Source: Nectonema munidae
Lineage: Eukaryota > Nematomorpha > Nectonematoida > Nectonematidae
NCBI GenBank assembly: GCA_030549495.1
Contig: JAUIRK010000099.1
Location: 1 to 64,000, forward strand
Direction: 5' to 3'
DNA length: 64,000 nt
The translations under genes and the position numbers were made by a program. Within the stretch, counting starts at the first letter, position 1, and the number at the start of each line of letters is the position of its first letter. The notes under the pieces are model-generated. The model did not search any database. It was not told where the DNA came from and saw only the letters and a program-made list of their open reading frames with translations. This document shows positions 26,881-38,900 of this stretch, piece by piece.

Positions 26881-29613
26881 AAAGATTGAAAAATTTGCTA
26901 CATAATTAACATAAGAGAGAAAGGAGACAAAATAAACTAATAAAGCAATTTTCACTATTTAAAATGAAACTGTCTGTTCTCAGAATAATTTCAAAATAAT
27001 AGGAGGCATAAAAAATGAGATAGTTTATCGGCAATTTATTTGATATTTTCAAGTTTTTATAAGCAGCAAATGCCAACGTATCAAGTACATTTTTAACAAC
27101 TGATTTTGTTTCGATAATATATTTTTATTATAATAATCAACAAATTTTCTTAACAAAAATTATTTAATTAATTATGTACAGTGTAACTTACTAAATTTAA
27201 CAATTGAACGTTATAAAAAATATCTCTGCTCAAATATTAAACAAATAGAATATTTTTGCTTTTAAACTGAATAGCTAGTCAAAATATTAATTCCCAAATA
27301 GCTATTGAAAAAAAATTTCTTGACTTGAAAAAATTAAAGTTTTCAAATGTTACAAAATGTAACAAACGTACTGATAAAGATTAATAGTCATCTTTGTTAA
27401 AAAAATTTTTAACGCGAGTCTGACAATATTCATTGATATAAAATTTTAACGATTTTTTTTCTCATTTAAAAACATAAACAAATTTTCATTTTTGCAAAAT
27501 GTTTGGTGTATTGATGGAACTAAATTTTTTCAAAATCACTATAAATTTAAATTCACTATATCACATAAGTTTACTATGCATGGGATAATTGATCAAGAAT
27601 TAGTGTGGCCTTGATAGAAGCGATGGCCTACGTTACGGTCGAGAAGAAATTTCATAATTTTTACTTCACATTTATGTACCGTAAAATCGTATCAGAAAAT
27701 AAAACTCGATATTTATAAAACGTATCAAAATTAAAAAAAAAAGTTTGAAGCAAAAAACCTAATGGAACATGAGGAAAAAGATTCTTTCGAGGTTATTTAC
27801 CTTGAAAATAAACGTTTTAAATATTCTTTAGTTCAATAAATGCATATTTATATAAGTTTTTTATTTTCAATATTTTTAAATTACTCGTTTAGAGCACTTT
27901 ATTTGATTTAACATAGTTTGTTAAGCAAAATTCAAAAAACATCAAATTTGATATTTAATGAAATAAAAATTTCATATAAAATGGAGAAATTTGGAGAAGT
28001 TTATTAAAAATTCAATTATTACATCGTAATAAAAAGAGCGCTTTCAACTATTTTGTCTTTTAGCCTCAGAAAAAGTTCATTCAACACTCACTTGAGTGAT
28101 ACAAGAAATGATAAAACTATTTATATATTTGGAAACCTGATATTCTTAAAGAGTTTTAATGAAGAACACCTTGATATATCACCTTTTGATACCGACAACA
28201 CCGATCTTTTAAAGGAATCCCGCACTCACGTCCTACACAATGACCTCATATTCCATGAACAAACCCTTTACAAACAAATTAAAGGCTTGCCCATGGGATG
28301 TAAACTTTCATCTATTTTATCCAATATTTACTTACACTCCTTAGAAATAAAACTCTCCTAGCACCCTAATTTCCCCCATGAAACCTGGCACAGATATGTC
28401 GACGAAATTTTCTTTCTATGGAACACCTCTAATAACCTTAACGAATTTTTCGAATTCGCCAACCACCATGATCCACATATCAAGTTCACCAAGGAAACCA
28501 ACGAAACAGAACTTAATTACTTAGACATCCAGATCCAAATAGTAAACAACACATTTAATTCATCACATAAAAATCCATTTTTCTTAATTACAACTATGCC
28601 CACTCTATGCACATCAAAAATACCACCTACCTCGGCCATATCCCAAGAATATAGAAAATCAACAATACCAAAGTCTTACTGGGCAGTGATATTGAAAACC
28701 TTAATTCAATTTTTCTTCAAAACGGATACTCCCCCCCCCCCCCCCATACCCTGAATAAATGGCACTCCGAATTCTCAGCCTTCCGTACCCTATATGTTCC
28801 ATAAAATATCTATTCCTCGATGAACTATATTTTTCTTCTACTCGTACTCCTCTAATACTACCTCCTATCCAAAACGCCCTATGCAAAAAATAGAAATGAT
28901 CATCAAGAAACATAATCACCCTATTACAAATATCCAAAAAAGCCGTTAAATCAAAACCTATTTGTCCAATAAACCTAAACCATATCCACTACCCATCAAA
29001 TTGCAACAAATGCAACCACATCAACATCATTTATAAGATAAAATGCTTCCTGTGTAATAGTATCTATATTGGAGAAACCAAAAGACTTCCCTATCCCGCT
29101 TTAAGGAACACCTCAGGGATGCCAAACTTAAAAGTGCTGAGAAGGAAATAAGCTACCATACCTTATAATCCATAAGGATACACCAAGTGGACAAGCTTCA
29201 CTCTCCATGGAAGTAATTTAATTACGCCTCAAGCTACCTCCAACAACAACACAAAGAAGAATACTGAATCACGACACTAAAGCCCTATATCAACGCGCAC
29301 CACACACAGCCAATAACCCACAATTAACACCTCTAACACAACCGAAACCCACCTCCTTCATTTTTAATAAAGACGTGTATAATTTTTGTTACGCCTATCT
29401 TATGATATTCTATATGGATTATGTATATTACATGATTGTACAATAAATTGATGTAAGTGGAACAAGAAAAAATAAATCAAAGCTTCGATAAAAAACGAGA
29501 TCGAAGTCGTACCTTGGATATTTATAGGAAATAAGATTTTTTCGTACGTAACTAATTTTACAAAAAAAAAACTATCGAGCGGTAATAAAATTTCGAAACG
29601 TATCGTAAACAGT
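26751..29613 (+). repeat. 8.9-kb tandem unit, copy 4, truncated
   Basis: Matches the first 2.88 kb of the unit (SINE tail, AT-rich DNA, PLE-1) and then stops. The last 170 bp (29440-29613) carry more small deletions than the rest. Unit homology ends at the bases equivalent to about 2876 in copy 1, and a reversed piece of the 77-bp satellite begins directly afterwards. Confidence 0.93.
28053..29372 (+). mobile_element. Penelope-like retroelement PLE-1, degraded, unit copy 4
   Basis: Same element as at 19131, with the open RT segment at 28053-28361, a 15-base poly-C tract at 28731-28745 and the GIY-YIG remnant near 29040. It is the last complete component before the tandem array breaks off. 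Confidence 0.82.
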
Positions 29614-29614
29614 T

Positions 29615-29660
29615 AGTCTTTTTAGTCGCCTCTTACGACATGCAGGTCATACAATAGTCC
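29615..29660 (-). repeat. Solitary 46-bp fragment of the 77-bp satellite, reversed
   Basis: The reverse complement reads GGACTATTGTATGACCTGC followed by ATGTCGTAAGAGGCGACT. It matches the core of the satellite monomer that fills 42774-62520, with about one substitution and a small difference at the A-run. It sits exactly where unit copy 4 stops, 13 kb left of the main array and in the opposite orientation. Confidence 0.93.
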
Positions 29661-29705
29661 ATTGGAATTGATATCAAATTTTAAAAGTTTTCTCCTATTT
29701 CTTAA

Positions 29706-30031
29706 TTTAGGGGGGCTTCCCTTTTTTTTTTTTTTGTGGGGGGGGGGGGGAAACCCCCCTTTTTCCCTGTGTGTGGGGGGTTCGTCTGTGGTTTTTTTAA
29801 GGGGGGGGGGGCCCCCCCCGCCCCCCCCCAAAAAAGGGGGTTTTTTTTTTTTTTGTGAGAAAATATATTTTTTTTGGGGGTTTTTTTTTTTGGTAAATTT
29901 TCTTTTTCCTCCTCCCCTCTCTAAAAAAAAAATTTTTTTTTTTTTTTTTTTATTATTTTTTTTTAAAAAAAACAAACACACACAGATTTTTTTTTTTTTT
30001 TTTTTATTTCTCCCCTCCCCTCCTCTTCTAA
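29706..30031. other. Homopolymer-rich low-complexity block, probable assembly or sequencing artefact
   Basis: Long runs of G, C, T and A (runs of 8-20) alternate with almost no ordinary sequence, in a window that otherwise rarely has G or C runs. The composition and the abrupt edges look like low-quality read consensus or a badly filled gap rather than a genomic microsatellite. The two overlapping long open frames here are by-products of the runs (poly-F, poly-K, poly-G, poly-P). Confidence 0.7.
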
Positions 30032-31770
30032 AGTTATAATCCGGTTTGCTGAGTCAGAGATGTAATTTTCTTTATCATCATCATCATCCGTGATTTTGTG
30101 CAAAATTGTTAAGACTCCTTTTTTAAAAAATTTAGAAAAAAGGATTTGAAGTTATTTGTTAAAAATTTAACGTCTTTAGCTCAAGTTTTTAAAGGTTTAA
30201 AATTTTTTAAAGGACCGAGCGCCATATTGAAACTGTTCACTGATTCTTAGTTGGCCACCTCTGCTTTAGATGGAAAGATTTCGCCTGAGCTAAACTTCAA
30301 AATAAGATTTTCTATCCTTATCCTATTATTTTCTTTTCTAGAATTCGATACACAGAAAGAAATGAATGCCAGACTTGGATGAGTGAAATGATATGATCCG
30401 ACACCTCTCTCTCTCTCACAATCTTTTGTTATGTTTTATCTAAACTTAAATAAATTTTTTGCCTCTTTCCTAACGATAAAAACTCTTTATCTTCTTAGCA
30501 AAAATTAATTAAAAAATAGGTTTGGTAAAAGCAGGCTCAAAATATTAGAGAACGTCGGTTCCCTTTGCTTTTTAAATATTAGTTTAATCTTTTTTAAGTA
30601 TTCTTGAGATTTATAGTGTCGGAAACAAGGAAGAAAGATATGCGTTGTTCCATTTTTCAATGTGAGTAAAAAGCGCTTTTGGAAATAGGGTTTAAAAGAA
30701 GTGGGAGGGCAATTAAATTCGCGACGATACCATATCTTTTTCAGGTAACAATTTTAAAGACTGAATTAAAGCGCTCTATAAAGAGTATAAAAACGTGCGG
30801 AATGTAAGTTTTGTTTGTGTATATAATAACAGGAGTTTGTGTAATGAAAGTACTTGGGTGTGAGTTTGCGGTTGCGCGTATAAGCTATTTGACGTTCAGC
30901 CATATTACGGGGATGGCCTTGCGTGGATTTTTCAGTTTTAAAGAGAGGAGGAAATCTTAGCATTACTTCTATTTTAAATTGATGTTAATTTGTTTGTGTT
31001 TTATACATTTGTTACATTTATAAAAAAAGTTTCAAATTTTTATTTAATAAAGAAGCTTTTTCTAGTTTAATTTTATTTTTCATTGTACTATTGATGTTAG
31101 TTAATTTTAATTAATAATGTTGATATTTTGACTTAACTTTTATAAAAGTTTTATAGGCATCATTGTACAATTTTTACAATGAACAAGTGTCATATTGAGT
31201 CCTTTTATAAAATAAAGCAAGTACTTAAAGTTTTTAATTTTGATCATAATATTCTGTTAAGTTGAAAAATCAAAAGAAGTAGTAAATTCTGGATTTAATA
31301 GATTTACTTTTAAAAAAGTTAATTATAATGTTTTTTATTTTTATCCAATAAAATATAAACTCAGTCTTATTTTACACCTAAATTTAAATGTATGTATACG
31401 TATAGTTAAGAAATTGTTATCTTTTCATTCATAATAAAGATGATTGGATAAATTGGAAAAAACATAAATGATAAAAATTATTATTAAACAGTTTAGTATA
31501 AAATTTAGTTTAATACAAATTAAAGCATTATAAACATCATCTGTAAAAGCTGAATACTTCATTCTACTAAATGCATTATTTTCTTTTGAGTGCTTAAAAT
31601 ACTACTAATTGTAAAAGTGATGTGATGAATGATATACGCATTTGCAATAAAAAAATGCAAGCGATAGAAGATATGGTTGGTTGGAGATATCAAAGCACTT
31701 TCAGCCGTAAGGCTATATGCTCGCATTATTCTTAAGATGGTTAATCAAAATTTTTGTGAATTTGTTTTTA
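30032..31770. other. AT-rich DNA, no gene recognised
   Basis: Contains a short TCA run (about 30073-30087), a short CT run (about 30401-30417) and otherwise AT-rich sequence. I see no convincing coding region or repeat ends. The only longer open frame (30766-30963, minus) has no recognisable motif. Confidence 0.6.
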
Positions 31771-31777
31771 GAGTTGG

Positions 31778-31849
31778 GAGCCTTGGGGATCGAACCCCTG
31801 ACCTTCAACTGTTAAGCTGAGAGGTACACCGTAACACCCATTGAGGCTC
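31778..31849 (-). pseudogene. tRNA-like sequence (tRNA pseudogene or SINE head)
   Basis: On the minus strand a 72-nt sequence begins GAGCCTC and ends AAGGCTC, which can pair as an acceptor stem with one mismatch. It contains the B-box-like GGGGTTCGATCCCC arm. An anticodon-like arm TCAGC/GTTGA encloses a 6-base rather than 7-base loop, and the D arm pairs for only about 3 bp. The departures from a canonical cloverleaf argue for a pseudogene or a tRNA-derived SINE head. No amino-acid identity is assigned. Confidence 0.55.
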
Positions 31850-32095
31850 AGGAGATATGGTAGTGGATTGTAACAATAAATATTTGTGCAGCAACGTGAA
31901 GTGATGAGGAAAATAAATTCTCTAAGAAGATATTTGGCAAAGATTTATGATCTTTATGAAAAAGTGCAGTTTTTCTCCGTGTTCAGTGTTTCTCCTACAC
32001 CCAAATTTGACGTAAATACTTTATTTGATTTGATACAATTTCTTTCCTTCTGTTCTCAAGTTTTTTACCTGTATGTCTCCACCTATAAAAATCGT

Positions 32096-33360
32096 TCTCG
32101 TCTAAAGCCAAATTTGAAAAAAAAATTAAGTCTGATTAAAGATGCCTCTTCAAAGCCCAAACCTCCATTGAAATACCTCAGCAAAAAGTATGGTATTGAA
32201 GTGAGTACCGTATCAGACATCTTGAAAAAACAAAATTCCTATTCATCTCATTTCGAAGATTATGTTCACGAGGACAAAAAAAATATTCAGTTAAATCTAA
32301 ATATGAAGAAATCAATGATCTTACATGGACGTGGTTTCAGAAAGCAAGGGCGAAAAAGATCATTATTTCTGGTCCTATAATTTGTGATAACGCCTTAAAT
32401 TACGCAAAAAAATATGCTTTACCGAATTCAAAGCATCCACTGATTGCTTAGCAACTTCTAAAGACCGTCTAACTATAATGCTTACTTTTAATCAAACAGG
32501 TGAAAAACTAATCCTAACCCTCTCCATTGGTAATAGGGAAAGCTCAATGATCTTCCAGTGAGATGGGAACATAATAAAAATGAGTGGATGACGTCTAAAA
32601 TTTTTGTTCAATGAGTTCAAACACTTGTGAAGGATATGAAGAGACAACAAAGAAACATTTTGCTGTTTCTTGATAACGCCCAATCACAACCTTTGGTAGA
32701 ACTTGATAATGTAAAGTTAAAGATTTTACCTGCAAATACCGCCTCATGTTTGCAGGCGTTAGATCACGGAATTATTCCCTGTTTTAAAGTAAATTACCGA
32801 AAGCAATATTGCAAACATGGAATGTTTTCAGAATGCAAATGTTCTTGAAAAAACAGTCATTGTTTTAGATGACATCTTTTGGATCAAGGAAGCATGGAAT
32901 AGAAACTTCAACCATTACTTCGTGCTTCTATCTAGTTTTGTCAAAATTGATCAAACTAGTGAAACTAGTTTTGTCAAAATTTGGAAAAGGAAGAAGAGAA
33001 GGATCTCTCAACATTAGTATCACTGATACTGATTTAGATTTGCAAGAATATATTAATATTGACAAAAATATTCACATTGAAAATGATTCCTCTGATTGGA
33101 AAGAAGTTATCTTGCAAAAGCATTTAGAAAACGAAAATTCATCGGCTTCAAGCTTAAGTAGCCAGGATACTACCACGGAAAGTTCTATCACTATTGAAGA
33201 TGTGGTTTCAATGATGCATGCTGTGAAAAAATTTGCTTTGAATACATCAAAAACAACAATGTACGAAGCTGCTTCTAAAATTTTACAAGAAGCCGAATTA
33301 GAGTTGATTAAGAAGAAAATCAGCTTCAAAGAAACAACTTTGAACAAATATTTTTTTTAA
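32096..33360 (+). mobile_element. pogo/Tigger-type DNA transposon, broken transposase gene
   Basis: Pieces of one transposase appear in order across shifted frames. First is a CENP-B/pogo-type helix-turn-helix (LSLIKDASSKPKPPLKYLSK then YGIEVSTVSDILKKQ, about 32130-32240). Then comes a second Tc5-type DNA-binding region in another frame (WFQKARAKKIIISGPI, about 32330-32385). Next is the catalytic core with NILLFLDNAQSQ (about 32650-32697), LPANTASCLQALDHGII (about 32727-32777) and IKEAWNRNF (about 32884). The C-terminus ends ETTLNKYFF (33331-33357), reminiscent of the PCNA-binding tail known in pogo transposases. Reading requires at least two frame changes and crosses in-frame stops near 32450-32600, so it is inactive. 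Terminal inverted repeats were not identified. The upstream start at 31886 is probably not part of the conserved protein. Confidence 0.85.
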
Positions 33361-33718
33361 ATAATTCACACTTCAATAAAAATTATCACACACTATTTAC
33401 TATTTCTATAGGTCAATGTGTGAGTATAATGGAGTGTTTATAACCAGAAGGTATTTTGCACCGGCTTTGAGCAGAATAGTGGGAAGTGGAGATCTAATTA
33501 GGACGTTCGAACGTTGATTTGAGTAAATTCACAACTGTACTCACTCTCTCAACCTAGACTTCTATAAACCGAAAAAAATTGTTTGTTTACTTCAACTTCG
33601 GTTCAGACAAGTTTAACTGTACCTCATACGATGTTACAAAAGTCAGTATCTATATTTTTGCAATTTGCACGATATTAAATAATATATTTGTCAAATAATA
33701 ATAAATATAAAAAATATT
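33361..33718. other. Flank of the Tigger relic, nothing recognised
   Basis: May contain the 3' untranslated part and end of the Tigger element, but I could not pair it with a left terminus. Confidence 0.4.
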
Positions 33719-33757
33719 TTTTCGCTTCGCTCGAAAACGACCACGGGACCGGCTAGT
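33719..33757 (+). mobile_element. Helitron-like 3' terminus candidate
   Basis: A 6-bp stem hairpin (TTTTCG/CGAAAA around CTTCGCT, 33719-33737) is followed 15 bp later by CTAG then T (33753-33757). Hairpin plus CTRR before T is the Helitron 3' signature. The sequence from CGACCACGGGACC to CTAG recurs reversed at 42191-42213, which supports a dispersed element end. No Rep/helicase coding is visible, so at best it is a non-autonomous fragment. Confidence 0.3.
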
Positions 33758-33962
33758 TATTATATATTACATAAACATTTCAATCAATCATATCGTTTTC
33801 ATGAAATAAAACTGCAATTTCAAAATTATGTGTTTTGAACTTTTATGTAGAATTTTTGGAATGTTGCTGTTAATATGTATGTAAAATATTTTTTGAAAAT
33901 TTTTATTCTAAGTATGTTTTTTTAGCATTTTACGATTTATACATTTAAATATATAATAAGGT

Positions 33963-34000
33963 GAGACGAGTTGTCTCCCCAGAGGTCTTGCCAGACCTCT
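33963..34000. other. Two adjacent short hairpins
   Basis: GAGAC/GTCTC (33963-33977) is followed by a perfect 8-bp stem AGAGGTCT/AGACCTCT with a TGCC loop (33981-34000), directly left of the MITE-like inverted repeat. No function assigned; it may be part of a transposon end. Confidence 0.6.
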
Positions 34001-34003
34001 GAT

Positions 34004-34470
34004 ATAATTTCACGTTGAATTCGTCGTTTTTCACTTTGAATTCGCCATTTTTGACTTTGAATTTATACTCATATTTTTTCAATTAAATATTTTTACTTCA
34101 AATTAGTATGTCAAAAAAAATTAGTATCAAAAATTTTACTTAAAGTAAAAATAACCTTTTTTGATAAAAACGTTTATAAAAGTTTACAGTTTACTCAGTT
34201 AAAACTGACTTAAAGTTAGTTTTTTACTTATAAAAATGGAAAATTTTAAAAAATTATTTTCCAAAATTAATAAACGTAATTAAATTAAATTCGCCTGTAC
34301 AATAAATTAAACAAAACTTGTCTGGAATAATGATCAAAATTAGTTAGTTTTATTTTACAAAAAGTCTTTTGAATTAACATACTAATTTGAAATAAAAATA
34401 TATTAATTGAAAAAATATGAGGACGAATTCAAAGTAAAAAGGACGAATTTAATGTGAAAATGGTATATAA
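34004..34470. mobile_element. MITE-like inverted-repeat element
   Basis: A left arm of about 105 bp (34007-34111) and a right arm of about 93 bp (34378-34470) are imperfect reverse complements. Both contain AATTCGTC, CTTTGAATTCG, CATATTTTTTCAATTAA and AAATTAGTATGT. The left arm carries an extra copy of a short motif (TTGAATTCG type). The interior is AT-rich and non-coding. Consistent with a non-autonomous DNA transposon; superfamily not determined. Confidence 0.65.
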
Positions 34471-35160
34471 ACACGACCAGCAAACATAGGCGTTACGAAG
34501 AGTGTTGATCTCTGTTTACACAATTGGTATTTATCATCATCTAAATCAAAGTGTAATTTGGACAAAGCGCAAAAGCCATATTATGAAAAAGGGATAAAAA
34601 ATTTACCTCTTGCGCTCATCCACTTTTTTACAGAGTTGTCATGATCGAGTTCCCTTTTCAAGCTTTATGTACCTGACAAATTTAAAACTTATCAAATTCT
34701 TTTATTTATTCGGATTTGACATTTACAGCTTCAAATTCTTTAATTTGCTCAAATTTCAAAGTAAAAAATCATGATTTGAAGCAAGTTACATTATTTAGAT
34801 TTAGATGCGATGTTTTTTATACCTATAGTAAGGGATCATCATGAGGCGTGGAGAAAAAAAGCTTGCAAGCCCCTGCTTTAAATGAACAATATTTAAAATA
34901 ATAAAAATTATAAAGTATACTATTTAACGAACATATGGAGTATTTATTCGCAAGATTAGATAAAGCAAACAAAACCTGTTCATGTTGGAATAGGATCTTT
35001 GCGTTCTTTAAATATCGTTTTTTTACTCCGATATAATTTTACGGTAGGAAAAAATTAAAATACGGAATTTCTTTTCGAACGTTAACGTAGGCCACGGGAA
35101 GTATTAACATACGCGAATAATGTGAGAGGAACTGAAGTTTTATTCATCATTAAAAAAAAT
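34471..35160. other. AT-rich DNA, nothing recognised
   Basis: No convincing open frame or repeat ends were found. The right part may belong to the Tc1/IS630-type relic that follows. Confidence 0.5.
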
Positions 35161-35164
35161 CTTT

Positions 35165-35410
35165 TATTTTTTTGGATTTTATGTATAGCAGCAGCATTGT
35201 CCATAATAAAGCAAACAACGTTATCATTTTCAGGTAGCTGTTTCAAAAGTTCTTCTAAAAAATAAAAGAATTTCAGAGTTGAGGGAACAGTTATATGTTT
35301 TATAATGCAAAACTTTAATAGAGTTAATTGCTAAGAGAAGCGTAGTGTTCTTGAATCTTTTGTTAGGTATAACAGTTATAGCTCTTTTACCTTTCTTTGA
35401 CCTCGCATAT
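35165..35410 (-). pseudogene. Tc1/mariner-IS630 superfamily transposase fragment
   Basis: Minus-strand translation in two adjacent frames gives RAITVIPNKRFKNTTLLLAI, then HYKTYNCSLNSE, then FLEELLKQLPENDNVVCF and IMDNAAAIHK. The pattern matches the DDE_3-type core: a small-residue-rich strand, the FLEELL helix, then hydrophobic residues followed by the second catalytic Asp in MDNA(S/A)IH. One frame change is needed near 35255. The N-terminal DNA-binding domain and the third catalytic residue are not visible, so this is an internal relic. It lies just outside the fold-back element that begins at 35636. Confidence 0.65.
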
Positions 35411-35681
35411 GATCTCGTCTAAATCGATCTTGAGATCGATCTAAAAATATATACAAGATGTGTTTTTTTGGAGCATTTCTTGTCATGGAGAAAGCGTATT
35501 CTTGTTTTAAGTTTATACTCCCTTCCACGTTGACAGCTTCAATTTCCGTGCAAGACTATTTTACTAATTTAAATGCAATTTTGATTTTATTCACGAGTTG
35601 ATTTGTGAAACTAGAATAGTAAAATATTCAAAGTTATAAATTGAAAACGTTGAATAAATCTTTTATTTAACAAAATACTAG

Positions 35682-35967
35682 TGTAATGAAAACAAAAGTG
35701 AAAAGCTGGAGCTTTTATTCAACAAAAGAACGTTGTAAGGAAAGTGAGTGATATCAAAATAACATGCATATATATACAAGGAAAAATGAATAAAAGTTGC
35801 AGAAGAAAGGACGATCGAAGTAGTATTTAAATTAGGAATTATAAAAGTTATAACAGAGATAGATAGGGAATATATAACATTCAAATGATAAAATTATAGA
35901 AAAGACATGCATTCAAATAAAGGTGGAAAAGAATCACACAAAGGAATTGCACAATTTGAATATTACA
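35682..35967 (-). repeat. 3' LTR of the Ty3/gypsy element
   Basis: 286 bp, TG...CA in both readings, matching 39536-39821 except for one base. It lies 13 bp beyond the end of the coding frame. Confidence 0.95.
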
Positions 35968-35980
35968 ATCTTCCCCATCT

Positions 35981-38900
35981 TCAAAAAGAATCCTCGATCC
36001 CAAGTCTTCTGATGGGTTTCCGCTCCCTGCACGAACGCCTCAGCCTTGGACTATCTGTGTCAGCATCTTCTTCAACATTATCTTTTCGATTAGCACCATG
36101 TACTGATGTCTCTTCATTTTCATCTGGTAAGGGCTCATCATCTATGGCACTTGGAGCTAGATGTTTCAAGGCAACTGTGTTTTCCTTTCCATCTTGGTAC
36201 CTCACGCGTGCGCATTCCGGATTTACTTCCAAAAGCTCCACTAGTTCGACCTGAGGTTTCGTTTTAGAAAGAATAGGAAATTTCTTTATCCATGCAGTCT
36301 TTGAATCAGAGAGCCAACATGGGAGTTTTGAGTTTGCTGTGCCTCTTTCAAACGTAAAAATTCTTTCATGAGGCGTTTTATTAGTCGTCGTATTGAGCAG
36401 AGTTCTTAACGCTTTCAGACTCTCAGGCAAAACTTCTTCCCACCTTTCAATCGGCAGACCAAAAGTTTCAGTTGCTAAAGTTATTGTCCTCCAAATCAAA
36501 CCATTATAACGTTCACACTGGGAATTTCCTTGAGGATTGTAAGCAGTAGTAAATGTCGAGCCTATACCTCTAACTAAGAGAAACGATTTAAGTTCGTCAG
36601 AAAGAAAGGACTTACCTCTATCAGAATGTATGTACTTTGGATACCCGAAGGTTGTAAACAGGTCTTGTAAGGAACTAATAACAGTACTTGATGATAGATC
36701 TTTGCAAGCGTAGGCAAAAGGGAACCTTGAGTATTCGTCTATGATAGTTAGGATATACTTGTTTTTGTTGTTAGAGGGCAAGGGACCTTTAAAGTCAATC
36801 GACAATCTGTCAAAAGGTTTAGTGGACTTGATAATGTGATGTTGGTCAGAATTGTAGAATCTTGGCTTACACTTTCGACATACTTGGCAGTTATTTGTTA
36901 AAACTTTGATTTCTTCCATCGAAAAGGGTAAGTTATTTTCTCTTACATAGTGGTGCATTCGTCGGATTCCTGGATGAATCAAATGATTGTGCAGTCGTTG
37001 TAAATCTAAGGATTGTTTGGAGACGGTGCAAGACCTTGATAGTGCATCAGCTGATACGTTTTCTATTCCAGGGCGATATTTGATGTCAAAGGAATAAGAA
37101 GCAAGTTCCAAGCGCCAACGAAGCATTTTGTCGCTTTTTATTTTGCTTTTACCGCGTGGGTCAAATATATAAGAAATAGCTTTTTGATCCGTCACCACTG
37201 TGAATTTTTGCCCAACTAAAAAGTGCTTCCAGTTGCGTATGGCCTCAACGATGGCGAGAGCTTCTTTTTCCACTATGTGTGTATTTTTCTCAGCAGAATT
37301 TAGTGTTTTTGAAAAGAAACCAACTGGTCTCCCTTCTTGTAAAAGACAAGCAGCAATTGCTTTATTAGATGCATCAGTCTCCAACACGAGTGGTTTACCT
37401 TGTTCAATTGCTCTTAGAGTGGAATCTTTAATCTCTTCTTTCAAGGATTTTATTACTTTTCTTTGTTCAGTGTCCAAAGGAAAGGATGAAACTTTTGTAA
37501 GTGGCTGTATCTTTTTCGAAAAGTCGCGAATCCACTTCGCGTAGTATGAAAAGAATCCCATCATTCTTTTTAGCTCAGCAGTAGATCTTGGAATGGGCAT
37601 CTCCATCAAAGGCTTTACACGATCTTGGTCAGGTCTTAATTGTCCTTTGCTAATCTCATATCCGAGAAATTTAATATGCGTTAGACAGAATTTACTTTTG
37701 TTCCAATTTATCCTAAGGGAGTTTGCCTTGATCGCATCAAAAAGCAGCTTCAGATTATGGTTTTGCTCTTCCAAGGACTCCCCACAAACAATCACGTCAT
37801 CTAAATATGAAAAAGTGTTGACAAGTTTATTTGATGAAATAAAATTGTTGATATAGCGTTGAAATGCAGAAGCACCATTTGTCACGCCCATGGGAATTTT
37901 TGTAAATTGGAAGAGTTTGCCACATGCTTCAAACGCAGTATACATACGTTCTTCCTCTCTTAACTCGACCTGATAGTATGCTTCGGAGAAATCTATCAAA
38001 CTAAAATATTTGAACTTTGACACTTTAGCAGCCAATTCGTTCAAATCGGGTAAGGGGTAAGCATCAGGTAAGGTGTATTTATTTATAGTATGTGAAAAAT
38101 CTATTACCATTCTTTTATTTCCATTACTTTTAGGTACGAGTACTATTTGGGCTCGCCACGGAGAATTTGATTCTTCAATGACTCCAGCTTCCAATAATCG
38201 AGAAATTTCAGATTTAATAAATTCACCGTCTTTTATGTTGAATTTTGCTGTTTTTGTAGCGATAGGTTTACACTCGGGAGTTAGGAACTTGAAAAGTTTT
38301 ATTTCAGAGTACTTCCTAGTTGCACAATTCTTTTGAGGACCATTAACTCCACAAGGAAACGAAAAAGATATAGGAGCATTCTTTCCTCCCAAACAAATCC
38401 TTACCTCTTTATGCTTTTTCATAAAGCTCATTCCCAAGATAACTTGTTTCCATAAATCGGGTAAGACTAAGAATTCTTCATCTTCATACAACCGGTTATG
38501 AACACGTAACGACGCCTTAACTTTTCCAAGTACCTGGATTTTAAAACGACAAGAAGCCATACTAACCTGTTCTTTGCATGGGAGCAACTTTAGTTTTAGA
38601 GATATTGCAGTCTTTTTGTCAATAAAATTGTCTGTACTCCCTGTATCCAAGAGTGCGTAGCATTTAGCACCATTTAGAAATACAACACTTTTCCAGCTGG
38701 AGTGAGTAAAGCTTGAATTTAGCATCGAGAGAATTTTTTGCGATGATTTGCAAACCTTGCTGAAATGACCAATCTTTTTGCATTTAAAACATGTTTGAGT
38801 TTTTGCTGAACAGAGTTCTCTTTGGTCCTTGTAATGTCGTTTGCCACCACAAAAATAACATTTACCAACTTTAGACGGCGTTGTAAAGGAGGTGCAAACT

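Noticed and set aside
29622-30039. Two long overlapping open frames on opposite strands
   Set aside because: They translate homopolymer runs (poly-F, poly-K, poly-G, poly-P) in a probable artefact block.
35907-38336. Plus-strand frames of 87-115 codons
   Set aside because: They are antisense shadows of the long Gag-Pol frame.
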